Shown: positions 24,866-34,600 of the stretch, piece after piece
How the letters are laid out: every line of letters starts with the position of its first letter
How positions within the stretch are numbered: position 1 is the first letter of the stretch
Source of the DNA: Streptomyces zagrosensis
GTDB taxonomy: Bacteria > Actinomycetota > Actinomycetes > Streptomycetales > Streptomycetaceae
Assembly (NCBI RefSeq): GCF_014203645.1
Contig: NZ_JACHJL010000016.1
Coordinates: 62,001 to 126,000 of the forward strand
Length of the DNA: 64,000 nt
Reading direction: 5' to 3'
Notes under the pieces: generated by a model
What the model saw: the letters and a program-made list of their open reading frames with translations, nothing else
Told to the model about the DNA's origin: nothing
Database searches by the model: none
Made by a program: the position numbers and the translations under genes

Positions 24866-25726
24866 ATGAACGCATCCACCACAGCTCCTCGTGACCACGT
24901 AGTCGTCGGCACTGATGGTTCGCCTCCCGCGATGGCGGCCCTGGACCGGGCGGCGACCGAGGCCCGGCGCCGCGCGGTACCGCTGGAGATCGTGCACGGC
25001 TGGTCCTGGGGAGGGGCCTACGAACCCACCGACGACTCGTCGGCCATCCTGGGCGCGGCCCTGCGGCGGGTGGCCGACCAGCACCCCGCCCTACCAGTCG
25101 TGACGACCTCAGTCCCGGAGGACGCCGCAAGCGTGCTCGTGCGCCGAAGCGGCGACGCGCGTCTGACCGTGCTCGGCACGCGCGGGCGCGGCGGCTTCAC
25201 CGGGCTCCTGCTGGGTTCGGTCACACTCCGGGTGGCCGCCCACTGCCACAGCCCGCTGCTCGTCGTACGAGGCACCTCCGACCAGCCTGGCCGGCCCGAG
25301 CAGCCGCGCGAGCGGACGGTCGTGCTGGGCGTCAGAACGGCAGCGGACTCGGCCGCCACCGCCTTCGCCTTCGAGGAGGCCGTGCGGCAGCAGGCACGAC
25401 TGCTGACCGTGCATGCCCGGCCCGGCCCCGTCGGGAGCGTGTCGGGTGACCCTCCGGCGGCAGCCGACCAGGCCGCAGGGCCGCCGGACTGGGCGGGGTC
25501 CGAGTGGCGGGTGACGTACCCACACGTGGACGTGGAAACACGGACGGTACGGGGCGATCCGGCGCGCACCCTGGTCGAGGCGACGCAAGAGGCGACGGCC
25601 ATCGTCATCGCCGTACACCGCCGCACCACGGGCCTTGGCATGCAACTCGGCCCGGTCACACACGCCCTGCTCCACCACTCCCACGCCCCCGTCGTCATGG
25701 TTCCATCCGGCGCGCGGCTGGTCTGA
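24866..25726 (+). CDS. Universal stress protein, tandem Usp domains
   Basis: The 286-residue product has domain 1 beginning HVVVGTDGSPPAMAALDRAATEA with the intact ATP loop VLGTRGRGGFTGLLLGSVTL. Domain 2 (from about 150) is degenerate: the loop reads IAVHRRTTGLGMQLGPVTHALL. The start follows GGGAAGG by five bases. It lies 201 bases downstream of pflA on the same strand and may be part of its transcript. Only a weak GGCCCAATTCCGG element (about 24720) is visible upstream. Confidence 0.9.
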   Translation: MNASTTAPRDHVVVGTDGSPPAMAALDRAATEARRRAVPLEIVHGWSWGGAYEPTDDSSAILGAALRRVADQHPALPVVTTSVPEDAASVLVRRSGDARLTVLGTRGRGGFTGLLLGSVTLRVAAHCHSPLLVVRGTSDQPGRPEQPRERTVVLGVRTAADSAATAFAFEEAVRQQARLLTVHARPGPVGSVSGDPPAAADQAAGPPDWAGSEWRVTYPHVDVETRTVRGDPARTLVEATQEATAIVIAVHRRTTGLGMQLGPVTHALLHHSHAPVVMVPSGARLV

Positions 25727-25778
25727 GGAGTTCCTCGATTGCTGTGGTGCCGGTCGCGGGCACGTGCCATCGTCGCCG

Positions 25779-26033
25779 ATGTCACCCACCAACTCGACGC
25801 GTAACAAGGGGAGTCGCAGGGGAGGGCCGAGACGAAGACGGCGTGCGCCGCGCGCCGCCGTGCTGGCGACCGCGTTGACGCTGGCCCTCGCCGCATGTGG
25901 CGAGGGGGCGCCCAAAGAGTCGGACGGGGGCGCCGCTCACCCGACCGCGATCGCCCCGTCGTCCGTCGGTGGTGCTCAAACCGGGGTACCTGGCGAAGTC
26001 CCGGATCACGCAGCTTCCCGGCCACGCTCGTAA
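25779..26033 (+). CDS. Possible small or truncated lipoprotein
   Basis: An 84-residue frame has an Arg-rich N-terminus (GGPRRRRRAPR), a short hydrophobic stretch and a lipobox-like LALAACGEG, followed by a low-complexity tail without recognisable domain. It may be the start of a longer lipoprotein gene that lost its body. No clear ribosome binding site. The rest of 25727-26202 shows nothing I can name. Confidence 0.3.
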   Translation: MSPTNSTRNKGSRRGGPRRRRRAPRAAVLATALTLALAACGEGAPKESDGGAAHPTAIAPSSVGGAQTGVPGEVPDHAASRPRS

Positions 26034-26202
26034 GGGCCCGTGCAGGCCCAGCTGCGCCCAGCCGATACGAGACAGCGTCGAGACATCGCCCCTTACATGG
26101 ACAGCTGCCGCATGGCCGGTCATGGCCGTATCCACAATGTCGGGACAGCGATGTAGGGACAACGCTCGCTGTGGTGCGCTCATTTGACGCCTCACATGGC
26201 TG

Positions 26203-27126
26203 TCACGGCCTGTGCGTGGCTGAGGGCCCGGGCTTGTTGCAGACCAGGGCGTGGTAGCCCGCCACTTGCCCCAGTGCCTGGTGGGCTCGTAGGACGGTAG
26301 CGAGGTCTTGCCAGTCCTGAGGGGTGAGGTCTTTCAGACCGGGCCATCGCAGACGCAGCATGTGGCGGCCGGTGGGGGAGGACACGAGGAGGCTGCACAA
26401 GCCCAGGAGCCCGGTGGAACGGCGGACGACCGGATGGGTCCAATCCAGCATCGCGCGAACGTCGAAACCGGCGGCGCTGGCGTGAGCAACGTAGCGCTCG
26501 GGACTGTTGAAGTCCTCGAACTGCCACGTGTCGCGCACCAGCCGGTGTGGATCAGACTCGGCGAGTGTCCGCGGCGCTGTGTCGGGCCAGGTCAGGTCTA
26601 CCAGCACCAGGCGGCCACCGGGGCGCAGCACCCGGTAGCTCTCGTCGAGAAAGGCACGGCGGCCGGCTGGGCCCAGGTGGAAGGCGGCCTCCAGGCAGTG
26701 AACGCGGTCAACGCTGCCGGGGGTGAGTCGCACGCCTGCGGCTTGCGCCGGCAGGCGGGTCATGTCGGCGACGGCGAAGGAGGTTCGAGGCCGGTGACCG
26801 AAGCGTGCGCGAGCCAACTCGATCTGCTGGGGCTGGAGATCGATGCCCAGTGCGTGGCATGACGTGTCGGCCAAGGCCGCCGTGGTGTGGCCGCGTCCGC
26901 AGGCGGCGTCCAGCACGACATCACCGGGTACCGCATCCAGCAGCGCCAACGACCGGCGTGCCAGGGACCGTTGGAAGAAGGCCAGTCCGCCGCAGACGGC
27001 GGGCAGCGAGGGAAGGGTGTAATAGCCGAGGTTGACGAGGTCTCCCCAGCCCAAGTGACGGAGCAAGCGGAAGATGATGCTGGTGTCGTTGTAGGCGTCG
27101 GCAAGCTTTCGTACGCGTGTGACCAT
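26203..27126 (-). CDS. SAM-dependent class I methyltransferase
   Basis: The 307-residue product has the SAM-binding motif I VVLDAACGRGHTTAAL at about 70-85, the acidic end of beta-2 in HALGIDLQPQQ, motif II region DRVHCLEAAFHLGPAGRRAFLDE and motif III RVLRPGGRLVLVDL. It belongs with the small-molecule methyltransferases (UbiE/sterol type). It lies 79 bases downstream of the reductase gene on the same strand, divergent from the PKS, and is probably a tailoring enzyme of that locus. Substrate unknown. Confidence 0.85.
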   Translation of the reverse strand: MVTRVRKLADAYNDTSIIFRLLRHLGWGDLVNLGYYTLPSLPAVCGGLAFFQRSLARRSLALLDAVPGDVVLDAACGRGHTTAALADTSCHALGIDLQPQQIELARARFGHRPRTSFAVADMTRLPAQAAGVRLTPGSVDRVHCLEAAFHLGPAGRRAFLDESYRVLRPGGRLVLVDLTWPDTAPRTLAESDPHRLVRDTWQFEDFNSPERYVAHASAAGFDVRAMLDWTHPVVRRSTGLLGLCSLLVSSPTGRHMLRLRWPGLKDLTPQDWQDLATVLRAHQALGQVAGYHALVCNKPGPSATHRP

Positions 27127-27205
27127 TGGGGATCTCTCTGCTGGTCCGAGCGAGGCACGGTGCTGACGGCGCGCCAGTGGCCGACTCGGACGCGGGGGGT
27201 GATGC

Positions 27206-28354
27206 TCAGCCGGCCACCGGTACCTCGGCGCGGCCGAAGGCCCGGCTCAGATAGCTCTCATCGACCGGGGCGGGGTCGGGCAGGCCGTCGAGCGCGGCGA
27301 TGAGGTTGGTGCGGTCGTAGGTGCGCCGGTGCGTGCTGTACGCCAGCAGCGAGGCCTCGGCGAGGCGGGCGGCTTGGCGCTCCAGCAGGGTCGGACGGGA
27401 CAGCTGCTCCGTCATCGTCACGGTCAGGTCCGGGAAACGGGTCCGCAGGGCCGCTACGGCGGTCGCGAACAGCACGTTGTGCGGGTGTGTGACGTGCAGG
27501 GTGCGTACGCCTGGTGTCGGTGTGAGGCGAGTTGCGGCTCGCACCATGGCGTGCGCAGCGTAGTCGGCCTGAAGCATGTTGAGGCTGCCCTGCGGATCAC
27601 CCGTGACGCCCAAGTGCATGGCCCTCGGGCGGTCTACCTCACCGCGCGGCCGGTGCAGTAGTCCGCGCACCGGTGAGACCTGCTTCGCCCAGCTACCCAA
27701 GTGACGCTCCAGCGGGCGAAGCATGGCGTCGGCAGGCTGGCTGGGCAGACCGTCGGGGACGGGTCGGTCGGTGACCAGCAGGCTGGGGCGGAACACCGTG
27801 ACAGCGCGTTCGCCGCGCTGCGCCCAGGCGTGGACAAGGCGCTCCGCGGTGTGCTTCGACTCTTCGTAGGGAACCTGGAATCCTGCCGTGTGCAGCAGGT
27901 CGTCTTCCATGACGACGCCGCTTGCCCGCCGCCCGGCGACGTATGCGGTGCTGACATGCAGCAGACGGGCTTCGGGGGCTTCGTCGGCGAGGTCCAGGAT
28001 GCGACGGGTGCCCACGACGTTCGCGAGGTGCAGGGGCGCTGGGTCGCTGCCCAACTGGAGCAGGGCCGCGCAATGCCACAACGCGGACAAGTTGCCCGTG
28101 AGTTGGGCCCGTTCCGCCGGCCGCAAACCCAGGCCCGGCCTGGTCAGGTCGCCGCTGACGTAACGGACGGCCGCGAGGGCGTCGGGGGTGAGGGGCGGGG
28201 TGCGCAGCCACCGCACCGCGGCTTCCACGCGGTGGCGCAAGTCTTCGGGCGTGCCGCGGCCCAGGACGATCACTTCGTCCTGGCCGTGGGCGAGTAGTTC
28301 GCGCAGCAGGCGGCAGCCGAGGAATCCAGTGGCACCGGTGAGTAGAACGGACAC
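27206..28354 (-). CDS. NAD(P)-dependent reductase, thioester-reductase/fatty acyl-CoA reductase-like SDR
   Basis: The 382-residue product begins VLLTGATGFLGCRLLRELL (extended SDR nucleotide motif), has LWHCAALL, VSTAYVAG and the catalytic YxxxK in VPYEESKHTAERLV. It fits the NAD-binding-4 (Lys2/male sterility) family that reduces thioesters to aldehydes or alcohols. The divergent PKS has no thioesterase domain, so reductive chain release in trans is a plausible role, but isomerase/dehydrogenase functions are known in the family too. It shares a 259-base promoter region with the PKS. Confidence 0.78.
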   Translation of the reverse strand: MSVLLTGATGFLGCRLLRELLAHGQDEVIVLGRGTPEDLRHRVEAAVRWLRTPPLTPDALAAVRYVSGDLTRPGLGLRPAERAQLTGNLSALWHCAALLQLGSDPAPLHLANVVGTRRILDLADEAPEARLLHVSTAYVAGRRASGVVMEDDLLHTAGFQVPYEESKHTAERLVHAWAQRGERAVTVFRPSLLVTDRPVPDGLPSQPADAMLRPLERHLGSWAKQVSPVRGLLHRPRGEVDRPRAMHLGVTGDPQGSLNMLQADYAAHAMVRAATRLTPTPGVRTLHVTHPHNVLFATAVAALRTRFPDLTVTMTEQLSRPTLLERQAARLAEASLLAYSTHRRTYDRTNLIAALDGLPDPAPVDESYLSRAFGRAEVPVAG

Positions 28355-28613
28355 GGGAGTCTCCTCGCTGAGGGGCGAAGCCGGGAGGCGGCGAGGGGAA
28401 GGACGCTACAGGCCGCAGCCGACAACTTCGGGTGAGTCCGGCACGATCACTCACGATCACCCGCATGAGCGAGCGGTCACCCGCTGCACCCGACCACTCG
28501 TCCGGGTTCTTTCTCTGCCAGGACACCGGGAGCTGCGTGCATTTCGCGCGTTTTACACCGTGCTGGCGATTACCGTGCGCTGCTGTCCGAGTCCGCACAG
28601 TGAAAGGTCGCAC

Positions 28614-31600
28614 GTGACACAGCAACCGGCGCACCCCGACGCTCTCCGCCAAGGCATCGCCATCATCGGCGCCTCCTGTCGCCTGCCTGGGGGCATCCAC
28701 GGCCTCGACGCCCTGTGGGACGCCCTGCTGGAAGAGCGCAACGCGATCGGTGAGGTTCCGGCCGACCGCTTCGACGCCCGCCGCATCGTGACCACTGACA
28801 TGGCCCGCACCGGGAAGAGCTACACAGCGGCCGGCGGCTTCCTCGACGATGTGGCCGGCTTCGACGCCGCCTACTTCGGTATCTCCCCGAAGGAAGCCGC
28901 ACACATGGACCCGCAGCACCGGCTGCTGCTGGAACTAACTGCCGAGGCGCTGGACGATGCGGCCCTCGCTCCCGATCAGCTCGCCGGCAGTGACACCGCC
29001 GTGTACGTCGGCATCTCCGACGCCTCCTACGGCATGATGCAGATGTTGTCGCTGCACACGGTCAACCCCTACACGATGTCAGGCGCGGCATCCTCCGTCG
29101 CGGCTAACCGCCTGTCCCACGCCTTCGACCTGCGTGGCCCCAGCCTGGCGGTGGACACCGCCTGTTCGTCCTCGCTCGTGGCACTGGATCGCGCGTGCCG
29201 CACGTTGCGGGAAGGCAGTAGCCGCACAGCACTGTGCGGCGGTGCGAACCTTCTCCTCAGCCCCTACCACTACGTGGCGTTCTCCCAGGCGTCGATGCTG
29301 TCAAGAACTGGCCGCTGCGCGGCGTTCTCCGCGGACGCCGACGGCTTCGTCCGCGCGGAAGGTGGCGGCGTGGTCGTACTCAAGCGGCTACCGGACGCCC
29401 TCGCTGACGGGGACCGAGTGCTCGGTGTCATCCTCGGCAGCGGCAGCAACAGCGACGGGCACACGATGGGGCTCGCTCTGCCCAGCGCCGCAGCGCAGGA
29501 GGAACTGCTGGTCCGCGTCTATTCCGAGGCCGGAATCGACCCGGACGACGTGGTCTACTTCGAAGCCCACGGCACCGGCACACCGGTCGGTGATCCGCTG
29601 GAAGCACAGGCCATCGGCCGTGCTCTCGGTGTCCGCCGCATCGTCGGCGCGCTGCCCATCGGCTCGATCAAGACCAACGTCGGCCACCTGGAGCCGGCCT
29701 CGGGCATGGCGGGCCTGTGCAAGGCGCTGTTGGTTCTGCGGCACGGTGTCGCTCCCGCATCGCTGCATGCCGAGACCCCGCATCCGGACATCAACTTCGA
29801 CGGGCTCGGCTTGAGCCTGAATGCCCGAACACAACAACTGCCCACCGTCGCGCGGCCCGTTGTGGGCGTCAATTCCTTCGGATTCGGCGGCGCCAATGCC
29901 CATGTGGCCCTCACCGCCGCACCATCGCGTCACCTTTCCGCCGCGCCGGCACCACCGCCCGAGGGCCTGCCCCTGATGGCCAGCGGCCGTACCCCGCAGG
30001 CGATGGTGGCCGCCGCGGTCGCCATGGCCCAACGGCTGTCCCACGCCGACGAGGAGGAGTTCTACGACCTCGCCTACACCTCCTGCCGGCGCCGCGGCCT
30101 GCACGAACACCGAGCCACCGTCCTGGCACACTCGCCCAAGGAGGCCGCCCAGAGCTTCGCCGCCCTCGCCGGACACCTCGGCCAGGACACCCTCCAAGCG
30201 CCCGCGGGCACCGTAGAGGCTGAGGCCCCAGCGTCCGCGGCAGTGGCCGAAGAGGCACGCGGCGGCCACGTCACGTTCGTCTTCTCCGGCAACGGGTCTC
30301 AATGGGCAGGAATGGGCGCCGACCTCCTTGCGGACCCCGTCTTCCGCACGGCTGTGGAGGACGTAGACCGTGAACTCGTCCCACGGCTGGGGTGGTCGGT
30401 CCTCGACACACTCGGCCTGCCCGCCGACACGTGGCGGCTGGACGCCACGGAAATCGCCCAGCCCTTGTTGTTCGCCGTGCAGGTGGGCATCGCAGCCGTG
30501 CTGCGCGCACAGGGCATCGTCCCCGCGATGGTCCTCGGCCACAGCGTGGGTGAAGTGGCCGCCGCTTACAGCGCCGGCGCCCTGACCCTCGCCGAGGCCG
30601 CACAGGTCATCACCGAGCGCAGCCGGGTGCAGGCCGCGACAGCAGGTACGGGCCGGATGGCAGCCGTCGGCCTCTGCGCCGAGAACGCGGCCGACGAGAT
30701 CGCCACATGGGACGGGGCACTGGAGATCGCCGCCGTCAATAGCCCTTTGGACGTCACCGTCGCCGGCGATGCCGAGGCCCTAGCGGAGCTCGGCGCCCGG
30801 CTCACCGACCGCGGTGTCTTCTTTCGCGACCTGGAACTCGACTACGCCTTCCACAGCCGCGCCATGGACCCCCAACGCGAGCCCCTCACCACGGCGCTGA
30901 GGAACCTTGAGCCCCGTGAGGGCGACGTCCCCCTGTACTCCACGGTGACCGGCTGTAGCCTGCCGGGCAGCGCGTTGGATGCCGACTACTGGTGGCACAA
31001 CGTACGCCGACCGGTTCTGTTCGCGGCAGCCGTCGAACGAGTCATCGACGACGGCGGCGACATCTTCGTCGAGATCGGGCCCCATCCCGTACTGCGGACC
31101 TACCTGCGGCGCATCTCCACCGCACAACCGGGTACAAGCGCGACCCTCATTCCCACGCTGAGCCGAAAGACGGAAGGCCGCCGCGCCCTGAGCGTGGTGC
31201 CGGCTGCGCTGATCGCGGCCGGGGCAACGGACACCGACTGGGAGCGATACTTTCCGCGCCCCGGACACGTCACCACCCTGCCCGCGTACCCGTGGCAGCG
31301 CGAACGCCACTGGAACGGCGATCCCGACACCTGGTACCGGCACGGTGCCCTCGTACACCCGCTGCTGGGCTCACGCGTCGGCGCACCCCACCCGGTGTGG
31401 GAAGGCACTGTCGAGCCGGGCCTGGTCCCCTGGCTCGCCGACCACCGCGTTGCAGGCTCTGTCGTCATGCCGGCCACCGGCTACGCGGAGATGGCCCTCG
31501 CCGCAGGCCGCCAGGCGCTCGGCACGCCCGTCGAGGTCGAGCATCTGGACATCCAGTCCGCCCTCGTCGTGCCCTGGCCCGAAGCACCGACCGTCAGTAT

Positions 31601-34600
31601 CCAGGCAGCCCTACACCCCGACAGCGGAACGTTCACCCTCACAAGCACCACCACGGGCAATCCGCAACCGCGCACGCACGTCCAGGCCCGCATCCGTGCG
31701 CTGCTGCACCCCCGTCCCGCAAACCTGGACCTGAACACGCTGGGCGCCCGCTGCCCGCGCCACCTCAACGGCCAGGAGCACTACGCGGCCTGCGCCGCCG
31801 CGGGCCTCACGTACGGGCCCACGTTTCAGGTGCTGACAAGCCTCGACGTCGGTGACGGCGAAGCACTGGCCCGCTACCGCCACGACGCGCCGGGGCAGCC
31901 CTACACCATTCACCCTGCCCTCCTCGACGGCGCGCTCCAGGCCGGAGCTCCACTGCTGCCGGACTTCGCCGCCGACCAGGCCGTCTTTCTGCCCGCGAGC
32001 ATTGGCGCCCTGCGGGTCTGGGGCGACCCCACCCCCACCGGCGTGATGCGAGTACGTGAACGCAGCCGCACCGCACACGAAGTGTGCTGGGACATCGTCG
32101 TCGCTGACGACGAGGGACAGGTGACCGCGCAACTGGACGGTTGCCGACTGCGCCGCGTCACGGCAACGGGCCGCACACCCATCACCGTTCACCAAACAGA
32201 GCTCAGGGCGGCACCGCGCCCCGACAGCCCCGCAGCCCTTTCCCCGCTGCCCGCACCGCAAGACATCGGCCAGGCAGCCGCACACCGCATCGCCCAACTG
32301 AGGGAGCAACTGCCGGACCGCTGCGCTCAACTCCTCCAGATGCCGGGGGAGGTGGTTGCCCGTCGGACAGCCTCAGCCATTGCCGCCATGCTGGCCGACC
32401 CGGCGGCTCCCTTCACCATGGCTTGCCTGGTGACAGCAGGCGTGCTGGAGAAGCACACACGCCTGCTCGCGCTCGTCCTGCCCGAGATGCAAAGGCTGGG
32501 CCTGGTCGTCGCGAACGACCCGGGAGAGTGGCAGCTGACACCAACCGACCGTTGCACGGACCACCTGCTGCGGGACATCGTCAACAACGCTCCGGACTCC
32601 ACCGCGGCCGTCAGCCTCTGCGCCCGCCTCAACGCCAACTTCGAAGCACTACTGCGTGGTGCACAAGATCCTCTCGACCTCATCGTGGAGGAGCACACCG
32701 CGCAGGCGCTGGAACACTTCTACGATCTCCTGCCTCCCACGCGGTTTTGCAACCGTGTCGCTCAGGCCCTCCTGCGGGAGATCGTTGCGAAGTGGCCCGA
32801 AGGCCGGACACTGCGCGTCCTGGAAGTAGGCGCCGGAACAGGGACCACGGCGGCGGCAATGCTGCCGCTGCTGCCGCCCGATCGAACCCGCTACTGCTTC
32901 AGCGATATCTCCGCCTCCGTCTTCCCCCGGGCGCAAAACCGCTTCACCGCATACGACTTCGTCGAGTACCGCACCTTCGACCTTTCCCAGAGCCCCGCCG
33001 CTCAAGGCCTAACGCCACACAGCTTCGACCTCGTCGTCGCCGGAGTATGCCTGCACACCGCACCCGTCCTTGCTGATGCCCTGCACAACGTGGCCGACCT
33101 CCTGGCACCTGGCGGACACCTGCTGGCCACCGAAGCGCACAACCCGCAATACCTGCTGCCCTACTTCGGCTTTCTGGATAGCTTCTACAGCACCACGGAC
33201 ACCGAACTGCGCCCCCACTCACGCGTACTGTCCCGTGACTCATGGCCGGACCTGCTGCGTCGCTGCGGCTTCAGTGACGTCCTGCAAACCGGGCACGACA
33301 AGGGCCCGCTACGCGAAGACTTCTCCGTCCTGCTCGCCGCGACCTCGCCCCGGCCCCTGGCCCAGCCACCGAACCCCACACCGCAGAGGGCCGACACCAG
33401 TGCCTTCGTCCTGGCCGTCGAGTCGGTTGCTGAGCGGAAGCTTGCCGAGGCCGTCAGCGCAGCGATCACCCAAGCCGGTGGCACGGCCCGCACCGCGGAG
33501 ATGACCAGCAACGACGGCGACTGGACGGAGATGCTGTCGCAGGTTCACACCGTTACCGGCACCGAACGCCGCGCGGTCGTCCTGATCCTGGCGCAGACGA
33601 TGGACGAGGCGCCACAGGAGCTGACCGCGGTGGCCGGCCAACGGGCCGCAGCCCTACGTGCCTTGATGCTCGCGGTCAACGCGGACCCACAGCGCACCCC
33701 GCCGGAACTGTGGCTGGTCACGCGCCCCTGTGGCACCATGCCCGCCCCCGGCACCCCGCAGGAACTGGACGCCGCCCTTTGGGGCATGACCCGCAGCCTC
33801 GTCAACGAGATCCCCGGGCTGACCAGTCACCGCATTGCCCTGGAACGCACCGCGGATACCAAGCATGACGCCGACCGGCTTACCGAGGAGCTGCTCCGTG
33901 CCACCGAGGAGGACGAGGTCCTGCTGACCGCCGCGGACCGTTTCGTCCCCCGGGAAAGCCACCGGCGTCCGGCCCGGCCTGTCAACGCGGACGCCTCGTT
34001 CACCCTGCGAGTGGACAACCCTGGCCTGTCCTACCGGCTTGCCTGGCAACAGCAGGAGACGCCACAGCCCGGCCCCGGCGAGATCCTGCTCGAAGTACGC
34101 GCCGCAGCGCTCAACTACCGAGACCTCATGCAGGCCGTCGGCCTACTCCCCACAGAAGCCATCGAGGGCACACCGTCCGCCAAAGGCTGCGGACTGGAGT
34201 GCGCAGGCGTCGTCATCGCCTGCGGGGAGGGTGTGACCCAACTGTCGCCCGGCGACCGCGTGGCAGGGATGGCGCCAGCCTCGCTCGCTTCCCACACCGT
34301 GACCAACGCCGATTCCGTCTGGCCGCTGGCTGACCAGGTGCCCTTCGCCGCAGCGGCCACCATGCCGGTCGCCTTCACCACCGTGCACTACAGCCTCGGA
34401 CATCTCGCTCGCCTGCAACCCGGTGAGACCGTCCTCGTGCACGGTGCCGCAGGTGGTGTTGGCCTCGCCGCGATCCAGTACGCACACGCTCATGGCGCTC
34501 ACGTCATCGCCACGGCCGGCAGCGACCTCAAGCGCGAGCTGCTGCGCAGTCTGGGGGTGCAACACGTCTTGGACTCCCGCACCTTGGACTTCGCCGTCCA

